This document shows, one piece after another, positions 1 through 7,044 of a stretch of 44,428 bases of DNA (positions are counted from its first letter, which is position 1; each line of letters begins with the position of its first letter). The DNA comes from Geitlerinema sp. S16. GTDB lineage: Bacteria; Cyanobacteriota; Cyanobacteriia; Cyanobacteriales; Geitlerinemataceae. The stretch lies in contig JAABST010000037.1 of NCBI GenBank assembly GCA_011390275.1, positions 1 through 44,428 of the forward strand. The letters run 5' to 3'. The translations under genes and the position numbers were made by a program. The notes below the pieces were generated by a model. It did no database searches. It saw only the letters and a list, made by a program, of their open reading frames with translations, and had not been told where the DNA came from.

Positions 1-2
1 CC

Positions 3-494
3 TTGGATCTCCCGTCTTTTTTGTGGTTGTGGCGAGCAGCGGCCTGGTCAATGGGCTTTACGATCGCGGCATATATCCTGTTAGCCCTGTCTGGCTTATG
101 GCTTGGCTGGCGTGCGCGTGTTGTTGAACAGGCGACGAATCTGGGTTCGACGGATTTGGGTGACACAGCCGAGCCGGAGGTAGGGCATGGCCTGCGCGTA
201 GTTCACCTTATCCTCGGTGCGGCGATTATTTTTTTGGTGTTGTTTCTTTTGGCGATCGGCTTGGTCGGTACGCTGGGGCATTTTGGCTCGCTCGTCCAGT
301 CGCCCCATTTTGCGGTGGGGCTGACTGTGGTGGGTCTGACGATCGCGGCGGCAGTCACGGGGCTGCGCATTTCGCCCGATCGGCGTTATTCCCGAGCGAT
401 TCACCGCACGATCGACGTTGCGCTCTGCGTTGCGCTGGTCATCGTGACCTATACCGGCTGGGACGTGGTGCAAAAGTATTTGCCGCCCGGTTAG
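3..494 (+). CDS. DUF4079 family membrane protein (possibly 5'-partial)
   Basis: About 163 residues with four hydrophobic stretches: near residues 12-34, 66-90, 100-120 and 136-152. The polar stretch after the first span ends in a His (GHGLR), and further His/Arg residues flank the later spans. This matches DUF4079, a small cyanobacterial/plastid integral membrane family of unknown function that somewhat resembles cytochrome b561-type bundles. The only start visible is a TTG at the very edge of the window. The first residues (MDLPSFLWLWR) look like a natural N-terminus of the family, so the gene may be complete, but an upstream start cannot be excluded. It converges on the histidine kinase downstream. 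Function unknown. Confidence 0.75.
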   Translation: MDLPSFLWLWRAAAWSMGFTIAAYILLALSGLWLGWRARVVEQATNLGSTDLGDTAEPEVGHGLRVVHLILGAAIIFLVLFLLAIGLVGTLGHFGSLVQSPHFAVGLTVVGLTIAAAVTGLRISPDRRYSRAIHRTIDVALCVALVIVTYTGWDVVQKYLPPG

Positions 495-554
495 GAAGCT
501 AAAAGAAGGTTGAACTCGTCTCCTGTGGGGGGGAGTTTCTGAATGATGACTCGT

Positions 555-2279
555 TTAAGGCTCTGAATTGTGTTGAATCGGTAAGGTGATCGTGACCTCT
601 GTGCCGCTGCTCGGAGACGATTCAAGCTGGATTGTGCCGCCATGTTGCACGGTAATGATGCGCTCGGCGATCGAGAGTCCGAGTCCTTTGTTTTGTCCGA
701 TCGGCTTGGTCGTAAAGAACGGATCGAAGATTTTCGCCTGAAGTTCGGGCGTCATGCCCTTGCCAGTATCACGAATCAAAATAGAAACGTGATTTTCGTT
801 GGGCTGTCGCGTCTGTAGGGTGATTTTTGGCTTGATTGCCGATTGAGTACGATCAGAATCCGTATCAAAGGATTCGATCGCGTTGAGTAATAGATTCAGT
901 AATGCCTGGTTGAGCTGACCGGGGTAACACTCTAGATTCGGCAGTTCGTCGTAGTCGCGTTCGATCTCGATCGTCGGACGATGTTGGGTCGATTCGAGGC
1001 GATACCCCAGCAGTAACACTGCGTTATCCAATCCGTCATGGATGTCCACGGGCTTGAGTTCGGCTTCGTCGAGTCGGGCAAAATTGCGCAGTGACAGGAC
1101 GATATCGCGCACCCGCTCTGCGCCGATGCGTATAGAATTGCAGACTTTCGGCAAGTCTTCGATCAGAAATTCCAGTTCTTCGGGTTCGGGGGGTTCGTAG
1201 GTGCTGGGCGGGTTTGGCAGATTGGGCGATCGGTGAGTTGATTGCGGAGTCGCTTTCACCGTCTCGCTTGAATCGTTGGGTGTCTCGACCTTTGTTTGCT
1301 GGTCGTGGTAGTAGGCGATCGCGCTGAGGAGATCCTGAGCGCAATCGCTGACGTAGGTGATATTGCCGTAGATAAAGTTGATCGGATTATTGATTTCGTG
1401 GGCGATTCCGGCGACGAGCTGACCGAGGCTCGACATTTTTTCGCTGTGGACGATTTGAAGCTGCGCTCGCTGGAGTTCGTCGATACCCGAGGTAATGAGA
1501 TCGACCATTGTGGCAAAGGCGATCGTCACATCACCTAGCTCGTCATTTCGGCAGAGATGCACCGAGGCAAATTCGGGAGGATGGGTTTCTGGATTGTTGT
1601 GCTTAAAGACCTCCCCCGCTGTGAGCAAATCTTGGCGCAGCGCCAGGATGGGGATGATTAATAGCCGATCGAGAACGATGACGGTGGAGACGGTAACAAC
1701 GATCGAAATGATCAGAACAAGACCCGCAATGCGAGCGATAAACCAGATATACTCCGTCCTCACCCAGCGAGCATCATGGCGCAGCACAATGGTTTCGTCA
1801 CTCAGGAGGCTAGACATGTTCCACTCGGCATCGTACCGGTAGGTGCGACGATCGAGTTTTTTGGCTTTTTTGTCCTGAAAGCGTTGGATTTCAGGCCATG
1901 ACAGAGTGGGAGCTTCTCCAAATTGCGTGACGAATACACCACTCGCGTCATAGACGACCCCGCCCACGATCGTTGAGTCGGGGAGCTGCGGCAGGCTACG
2001 CAACAGTGCCAACAGTTGAGCTTGATTCTTGTTGAGCTTGGGGTCTGCGAGAAATAGACCCGTGACTTTTGCAGAGGATATTTCTTCGAGCCGATCGAGC
2101 AGTTCTTGCTCACGTCGGTAGACAGAGGGGATGAGAATAACCGTCTCGATCGCCACAATGCTTAAAAAGATTGCGGTAACGATTTTCCTAGACAGGCGAG
2201 CGCGAAGTAGGTGGGGGATTCGCCGAAGACAGTCACGCATAGATCGCTGAAGCTTAGGGAGGATACGATCTACTTTCAA
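555..2279 (-). CDS. Membrane-bound sensor histidine kinase (orphan)
   Basis: A 574-residue two-component sensor kinase. A membrane span (about 32-52) is followed by an extracytoplasmic sensor region of about 125 residues, a second span (178-203), a HAMP-like linker, and a dimerisation box GIAHEINNP with phospho-acceptor His294. A Pro/Thr/Glu-rich insert lies at about 325-370. The HATPase domain has an N-box (LLNLLLNAIES), G1 (DTGKGM), F-box (FFTTKPIG) and G2 (GLGLSI). The start is TTG at 2279: on the minus strand a GAGGA Shine-Dalgarno sits 7 nt upstream, which favours it over the ATG at codon 14. No response regulator is adjacent, so partner and signal are unknown. By family it autophosphorylates at His294 in response to a periplasmic or membrane cue. 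Confidence 0.93.
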   Translation of the reverse strand: MKVDRILPKLQRSMRDCLRRIPHLLRARLSRKIVTAIFLSIVAIETVILIPSVYRREQELLDRLEEISSAKVTGLFLADPKLNKNQAQLLALLRSLPQLPDSTIVGGVVYDASGVFVTQFGEAPTLSWPEIQRFQDKKAKKLDRRTYRYDAEWNMSSLLSDETIVLRHDARWVRTEYIWFIARIAGLVLIISIVVTVSTVIVLDRLLIIPILALRQDLLTAGEVFKHNNPETHPPEFASVHLCRNDELGDVTIAFATMVDLITSGIDELQRAQLQIVHSEKMSSLGQLVAGIAHEINNPINFIYGNITYVSDCAQDLLSAIAYYHDQQTKVETPNDSSETVKATPQSTHRSPNLPNPPSTYEPPEPEELEFLIEDLPKVCNSIRIGAERVRDIVLSLRNFARLDEAELKPVDIHDGLDNAVLLLGYRLESTQHRPTIEIERDYDELPNLECYPGQLNQALLNLLLNAIESFDTDSDRTQSAIKPKITLQTRQPNENHVSILIRDTGKGMTPELQAKIFDPFFTTKPIGQNKGLGLSIAERIITVQHGGTIQLESSPSSGTEVTITLPIQHNSEP

Positions 2280-2473
2280 AATATATTCCTCAATTTCCGA
2301 ATATACGATAGAAACTTGATCGAGGTTTGATGAATCTGCTTGGATCGCACGTGAGTTTACCTGTTGTTTACGTGGTTTTGTTATGCCAACCCCGATTTGA
2401 GGTTTCGGAGAATCGGATAAGATACGATCGCCAACTAACGCCGAACGTCAACCCTGCGCCATCCCTATCTATC

Positions 2474-3124
2474 ATGACGCCGACCAACGCCGAACAGCTA
2501 ACCGAATCGACACCTGATTCAACAACCGAATCAACAACCGAATCAAAAACCGCAGTACCAGAGACATCACCCGAGACTCTGCCCGATCGCGATCAGTTTC
2601 AGATTTCGCCCCTCGTACGGATCACGCTCCTCGGTCTCTACATCAGCCTAACAATCCCACTGCCCTTTTTAGCGCAGTTGACGTCAGCGCCGGTTCCGGC
2701 CTGGGCCTTGGCGATCGGGCTGGTGTTCGGTCTGGTGATTTTGATCGGTGTGTTGAGCGAACGAGTGACCGTTGATACGGAGGGAATTGCGGTGGGTTAT
2801 CCGGCTTGGGTCAGCGGGTGGCGATCGGGCTGGTCGCTAGCTTGGTCGGAGATTACGGCGCTCAAACCTCGAACGACGGGTCAGGGCGGTTTGGTCTATT
2901 ACTTCGTCAGCAAAGCCCGCGATCGAGCCTATTTATTGCCGATGCGTGTGGTTGGATTTGCGCGATTGGTGCGGTACGTCGAAGCAAAAACGGCGATCGA
3001 TACGCGCGATGTGAAACCCTTGGCGCAACCGTGGATGTATCTAATTTTACTGGGCTGTACGCTGGTCTTACTAGCATTCGATAGCTGGACGATCGTCACG
3101 GCGCTTTCCTTGGGGACGATTTAG
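2474..3124 (+). CDS. Conserved-looking hypothetical membrane protein, PH-like middle region
   Basis: A 216-residue protein from the ATG at 2474. An N-terminal Thr/Ser/Glu-rich tail contains short imperfect repeats (TTES units). Two hydrophobic spans follow (about residues 50-70 and 75-95), then a polar domain of about 90 residues rich in Trp and Tyr, and a final C-terminal span. Two membrane hairpins around a beta-rich cytoplasmic module resemble bacterial PH-domain (YdbS/YdbT-like) membrane proteins, but I do not recognise a named family. An in-frame ATG at 2330 would add 48 residues; they look less protein-like, so I chose the later start. The gene ends 22 bp from the fni stop codon (convergent), and the heptamer repeat lies in that gap. 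Function unknown. Confidence 0.7.
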   Translation: MTPTNAEQLTESTPDSTTESTTESKTAVPETSPETLPDRDQFQISPLVRITLLGLYISLTIPLPFLAQLTSAPVPAWALAIGLVFGLVILIGVLSERVTVDTEGIAVGYPAWVSGWRSGWSLAWSEITALKPRTTGQGGLVYYFVSKARDRAYLLPMRVVGFARLVRYVEAKTAIDTRDVKPLAQPWMYLILLGCTLVLLAFDSWTIVTALSLGTI

Positions 3125-3129
3125 TTAGC

Positions 3130-3150
3130 TCTCAATTCTCAATTCTCAAT
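3130..3150. repeat. Heptamer tandem repeat (TCTCAAT x3)
   Basis: Three perfect copies of TCTCAAT lie between two convergent genes. On the minus strand the repeat supplies the TGA stop codon of fni. It is typical of the short tandemly repeated repetitive sequences known from cyanobacterial spacers. Confidence 0.85.
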
Positions 3151-4207
3151 TCTTGACCTTCAACAATACATCCTCGCCGCGTAACTCCGACAACGTCGCG
3201 CAGCCCGTACACAGCATCACGGTTTGCAGCTCGGCGATCGTCGCGCGAATGGTTTCATCCAGCGCTTCCGGTGACGCATCCGCCGCCTTCAAAAACGGCG
3301 ACGCCATCCCGGCTAAATCGGCTCCCAACGCGATCGCGATCGCCACATCCAGCCCTGTCCGCAAACCACCCGACGCAATCAGCGGCACATCTGCCGACAC
3401 CGCCCGCACCTGCTGAAGACAGTCCGCCGTCGGGATACCCCAATCGGCAAACGTTTCGCCGAGGCGACGCTGAATCGGATCGATCGCCCGACCGCTTTCC
3501 ACCTTCGCCCAGGACGTGCCGCCCGCCCCCGCCACATCGATCGCCGCCACCCCCACATCCAACAATCGCCGCGCCATCGACCCCGAAATCCCGTTCCCGA
3601 CCTCCTTCGCAATCACCGGAACCGGCAACGCCTCGCACAGCGCTGCAATCTGATCGAACAACCGCGAAAAATTGCGATCGCCCCGCGTTTGCACGCACTC
3701 CTGAAGCGGGTTCAGGTGCAAAATTAGCGCGTCGGCTTCGATGCTCTCCACCGCTTGACGGCACTGATCCAAGCCGTAGCCAAAATTCAACTGCACCGCG
3801 CCAATATTGGCCAACAGCAAAATATTCGGCGCCACTGATCGCACCGCAAAACTCGCATTTAACTCTGGATTTTCGATCGCCACCCGCTGCGACCCCACCC
3901 CCATCGCCAACCCGTAACGCTGCGCCGCCTCCGCCAGCCGAAAATTCACCGTCTTCGCCCGATTCGTTCCGCCCGTCATCGACGAAATCAACAGCGGCGC
4001 TCCGAGCGGCTTATCGAGACGCTGACTCAGAAAGGGTGTCGCGATCGTAATCTCATCAAAATCTAACTCCGGCAAACACTGATGATTAAACCGAAAGCGC
4101 TCAAAGCCCGTAGTGACCTCCCGGCAATTCACATCATCCTCAAGGCAAATTTTTAAATGGTCTGCCTTGCGAGCTTGGGTTTCGTGCGTGAAGTTTGCGG
4201 TTGTCAT
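3146..4207 (-). CDS. fni: Type 2 isopentenyl-diphosphate delta-isomerase (FMN-dependent)
   Basis: A 353-residue enzyme that interconverts isopentenyl and dimethylallyl diphosphate using reduced FMN, at the entry to carotenoid, phytol and quinone side-chain synthesis. Sequence hallmarks are an N-terminal RKADHL segment, SSMTGGT and GVGSQR (flavin/substrate loops of the TIM barrel), [11 protein letters not shown], and the C-terminal phosphate-binding [11 protein letters not shown]. Length is normal for the family (about 350). The start is the ATG at 4207. It is transcribed divergently from chlM across a 255-bp spacer, so isoprenoid and chlorophyll synthesis may share control there (inference). 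Its stop lies inside a heptamer repeat. The type 1 isomerase is unrelated in sequence; this is clearly type 2. Confidence 0.96.
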   Translation of the reverse strand: MTTANFTHETQARKADHLKICLEDDVNCREVTTGFERFRFNHQCLPELDFDEITIATPFLSQRLDKPLGAPLLISSMTGGTNRAKTVNFRLAEAAQRYGLAMGVGSQRVAIENPELNASFAVRSVAPNILLLANIGAVQLNFGYGLDQCRQAVESIEADALILHLNPLQECVQTRGDRNFSRLFDQIAALCEALPVPVIAKEVGNGISGSMARRLLDVGVAAIDVAGAGGTSWAKVESGRAIDPIQRRLGETFADWGIPTADCLQQVRAVSADVPLIASGGLRTGLDVAIAIALGADLAGMASPFLKAADASPEALDETIRATIAELQTVMLCTGCATLSELRGEDVLLKVKN

Positions 4208-4462
4208 GGATTGATCAGCTTTTCAGCCGGAATATACCGATCGGTGGTCACCGAAATGTAACAAAACGACATAAAGATCGACATGAAACGTGAAAGCTCG
4301 CAATTAAAAGTGAGATATCGTAGTGTCTTGACGTGTTTTGACTTTAGCGTGTCTCGCCATTTTTCGACCGATGGCAGGCTCATATCAACGCCGTGGCTAC
4401 CTAGCCCTGTCCCTTTTATATAGGGGGGTTCGCCCCTCGCCCACCTATTTTTCGCACCGCGC
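4208..4462. promoter_or_regulatory. Divergent promoter region fni / chlM
   Basis: This 255-bp spacer separates divergent fni and chlM and must hold both promoters. A TATATA box (4417-4422) is followed by a small GC hairpin (AGGGG, GGTTCG, CCCCT; about 4422-4437) about 25 bp before chlM. No good -35 is visible for it. An apparent minus-strand reading frame across the spacer looks non-coding. Confidence 0.5.
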
Positions 4463-5146
4463 ATGATTATTATTGACGATAAATCGATCGTAAAAGATTA
4501 CTTCAACACGACGGGCTTCGATCGCTGGCGGCGCATCTACGGTGATGGCGACGTTAATAAAGTTCAGCTCGACATTCGCGAAGGCCACAAGCAAACCGTC
4601 GATAAGGTTCTAGCGTGGTTTGAAGCCGACGGCAACCTTCCCCAGATCTCAATCTGCGACGCCGGTTGCGGTGTCGGCAGCCTCAGCATTCCCCTCGCAA
4701 AAGCAGGCGCGACGGTGTTCGGCAGCGATATCTCCGAAATGATGGTGCAGGAAGCGCAGGAACGCGCTGCCGCTGAACTCCCCTCAACAACGAAGGTAAA
4801 ATTCGCCGCTCAGGATCTCGAAACCATCACTGGCAACTATCACACCGTTGTTTGTCTCGACGTTTTGATTCACTATCCCGACGATAAAATTGAAGGCATG
4901 ATCAGCGGCCTATGCCAGCTTGCCGAGTCGCGTATCGTGCTGAGTTTTGCGCCAAAAACGGCCATGCTGACCCTACTCAAAAAGGTTGGTGAACTCTTCC
5001 CTGGACCGAGCAAAACCACGCGAGCCTATCAGCATAAAGAAGCCAAAATCGTGCGGATTTTCGAGAAAAATGGTTTTAAGGTGAAGCGTGATGAAATGAC
5101 CAGCACGAGCTTTTATTATTCGCGTTTGCTTGAAGCGGTTCGTTAG
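4463..5146 (+). CDS. chlM: Magnesium-protoporphyrin IX O-methyltransferase
   Basis: A 227-residue SAM-dependent methyltransferase that esterifies the 13-propionate of Mg-protoporphyrin IX, the step after Mg-chelatase in chlorophyll synthesis. The N-terminus (DDKSIVKDYFNTTGFDRW) is characteristic of ChlM/BchM. The SAM glycine-rich motif DAGCGVGSLS lies at about residues 66-75, followed by GSDIS as the acidic ribose-binding strand and VCLDVLIHYPDD as the post-motif. Length matches the family (about 225-230). The start ATG at 4463 agrees with known N-termini. It is followed by a strong intrinsic terminator, so it appears monocistronic. It acts in cytoplasm or at the thylakoid surface with ChlH. 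Confidence 0.96.
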   Translation: MIIIDDKSIVKDYFNTTGFDRWRRIYGDGDVNKVQLDIREGHKQTVDKVLAWFEADGNLPQISICDAGCGVGSLSIPLAKAGATVFGSDISEMMVQEAQERAAAELPSTTKVKFAAQDLETITGNYHTVVCLDVLIHYPDDKIEGMISGLCQLAESRIVLSFAPKTAMLTLLKKVGELFPGPSKTTRAYQHKEAKIVRIFEKNGFKVKRDEMTSTSFYYSRLLEAVR

Positions 5147-5183
5147 GTCATCTATTCAGATATCCGTTAAATTGGCTCTGCCC

Positions 5184-5227
5184 AAAAGAAGGAGAATCGC
5201 TCGATCGGGCGATTCTCCTTCTTTTTT
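5184..5227 (+). terminator. Intrinsic terminator after chlM
   Basis: A 17-bp perfect stem (5184-5200 with 5209-5225), an 8-nt loop and a T-run. The A-run on the left arm makes it potentially bidirectional. Confidence 0.93.
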
Positions 5228-5253
5228 GTATTGCTCTTCAATATCATAAACAA

Positions 5254-5286
5254 ACACCCCGGATCTACAGTGAGAATCCGAGGTGT
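5254..5286 (-). terminator. Terminator-like hairpin after the PEP-CTERM gene
   Basis: An 11-bp stem with one mismatch (5254-5264 with 5276-5286) and an 11-nt loop. Read on the minus strand it is followed by TTTGTTTATG, a moderate U-tract. It sits 58 bp past the stop of the minus-strand PEP-CTERM gene. Confidence 0.7.
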
Positions 5287-5344
5287 GATTGATCGAATTA
5301 CGACCAAGCTTAATCAAACATGTTTGCCTGACTCGTGCTTATAA

Positions 5345-6133
5345 CTAGTTGCGATCGCGTTTGCGAATGACGCCAAAAGCTCCGGCGACAAGGCTCAAAC
5401 CTAGGAGAGTGGCAGGCTCAGGAACATCTTCGGGAGTGCGATGAACGAACAGAATGCTGTCATTGTAGTCAAAATCATCATACTTTTCTCCCTCTGCTCG
5501 GTCTTCAAAAGCAATGATGAAGTCAGACAGATGGAAGTCATGACTTCCGCCATTTTGATTGACATCAAATTTCGCTTCACCGTCACCCAAGAAGACTTTA
5601 GCATAGTCTAGGCCGTCACTATTCTCCGCTGATTCTGAGTAGAAGGTTGTGCCTGTCTTTGCATTTTTAAGATAAAAACCAAAATCAGAACCAAAACCAG
5701 CAAAAAAGTTTGAGTGAACCTTGGTTTTTCGGTTTTTACCAGGATTGCTCGTAATCAAACCAGCTTCATCAATGGACTCAACAGAGCCAGCAAATAACAT
5801 CTTCGTTATAGAAGTGTCACCGACTTTATAGACGCCAACTTCATTCCCAGAAGCATCACCGGCAAATTCAAACTCTAGCCAAAACTTAGATTTACTGAAG
5901 TCATCAACTGAAAAAGTCTCGGTCGCTGGGGAATCAACTAGATTATTGAAAGTATCCGATGGAAGTCGAAAATCACAATCGGTATCATTGATGATGCCAT
6001 CTAGCGAAAATTCATTATTGAACCCATTTGTCGGACACGCAGCAGAGGCACTTGTCGCACCCATCGCGAACGTTCCTGCGGTGAGGAAGCCAAAAGTAAT
6101 GAGCTTTTGGAGCAAGCCTGAATTGATAGACAT
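5345..6133 (-). CDS. PEP-CTERM sorted secreted protein, DUF4114-like
   Basis: A 262-residue exported protein. The signal peptide ends in a typical SASA-A site at about residues 28-31. The mature part is acidic and beta-rich; its last part (FEDRAEGEKYDDFDYNDSILFV) has the Asp-rich end of DUF4114 domains, probably calcium-binding. The C-terminus is a textbook PEP-CTERM signal: VPEPATLLGL, a hydrophobic span, then basic RKRDRN. By family the tail is recognised and cut by exosortase and the protein goes to the cell surface or extracellular matrix. The start ATG at 6133 has an AGGAG Shine-Dalgarno 8 nt upstream. No exosortase gene is in the window. Ligand and role unknown. Confidence 0.92.
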   Translation of the reverse strand: MSINSGLLQKLITFGFLTAGTFAMGATSASAACPTNGFNNEFSLDGIINDTDCDFRLPSDTFNNLVDSPATETFSVDDFSKSKFWLEFEFAGDASGNEVGVYKVGDTSITKMLFAGSVESIDEAGLITSNPGKNRKTKVHSNFFAGFGSDFGFYLKNAKTGTTFYSESAENSDGLDYAKVFLGDGEAKFDVNQNGGSHDFHLSDFIIAFEDRAEGEKYDDFDYNDSILFVHRTPEDVPEPATLLGLSLVAGAFGVIRKRDRN

Positions 6134-7044
6134 AGTTGAAATCTCCTGGAAAATTGTTGATCAGTTAAGCCGTGATTTCCGTGCCGACATCTAATGATCC
6201 CAGGGGTAAACCTGTGAAACCACGCACTTTACAGGTCTTATGTCGGCGTTTCTTAGTGATTTCATCATACGTGAAACCACTAAATACGATCCGTATTCAG
6301 TACGTACTTCACGGAAACTTTATGAAAAGGGGTGAATTTCTTCATCGGAGCTTCATAAAACAGGAGATATTTGTACGTATGACGGGGGAACTACATTTCA
6401 GAATAAGGCTGTCAAGACCTGCAACGCTTTATAACTTAAAGCTCTATGACCCGTCTCTCCCCAGATTTTCCCCTTTTAGATTTCTTCGATCGCTCACTTT
6501 TGATAGGTATATATACTGATGATGGACATATATCTCGGTATAGGGAAAGCGTGATCAGTCGTGAGTTCGATCAAAGTCTGAAATCCAGCAGCAGCAAGTC
6601 ATTACAGAGATGGTGTTGGATTTTATAGCGCTCAGCTCAACCAGCACATTCAGCAAGACGACTGATTGAGTCTATGTTTTATTTCTGTGCTGAGAGTCTG
6701 TGTAATGTGAGTTTGTTGGAATTCTGAAGATCTTCAGAATTGTGCCTATTTGCGCTGAACGCAACCGATACCAGAGCTAGAGAGATTTTACGGATCGCTT
6801 TGTCTTCACTCGTTTTTGTACGTACTGACCGACAGAGAAAACAAACGAAAATAAACTTTTTTATCCTTGCGGATGCTGCGAAAGTCTACACAAGTCGTAA
6901 GAAAGGCGGATACTATTAGCTCTGGGTGACATTGGCAAATCTCTATGGCGTGATGATTCGGATCGCGGTGACGATCGGCAGATTGGATCGGGTCGATTCG
7001 CACAGGAAGGATGATCTAGAATCGATGAGGTCGGTATATCGTGT
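6134..7044. other. 0.9-kb non-coding spacer
   Basis: I see no convincing gene here. Visible structure: the Shine-Dalgarno and presumably the promoter of the PEP-CTERM gene; two direct copies of GTGAAACCAC (6214-6223 and 6271-6280, 57 bp apart); a small hairpin (ACCTGT with ACAGGT, about 6210-6235); an AT-rich patch at about 6505-6535; and the perfect palindrome listed separately. Long apparent reading frames here have irregular composition and no recognisable domain. Confidence 0.6.
6720..6741. promoter_or_regulatory. Perfect 22-bp palindrome
   Basis: AATTCTGAAGA is followed at once by its exact reverse complement, with no spacer. It is about 590 bp upstream of the PEP-CTERM start (minus) and about 320 bp upstream of the next plus-strand gene. 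A dimeric regulator site is more likely than a hairpin because there is no loop. The regulator is unknown. Confidence 0.6.

Noticed and set aside
3271..4050. 259-codon Pro/Ser-rich plus-strand frame
   Set aside because: Exact antisense of fni; its composition is what that GC-rich gene gives in the opposite frame.
4204..4464. 86-codon minus-strand frame whose stop overlaps the fni start (ATGA) and whose start overlaps chlM
   Set aside because: ATGA overlap hints at coupling, but the product has no domain or sensible composition and would fill the whole divergent promoter region.
6172..6519. 115-codon plus-strand frame in the spacer after the PEP-CTERM gene start
   Set aside because: Basic, irregular composition, no ribosome site or family.
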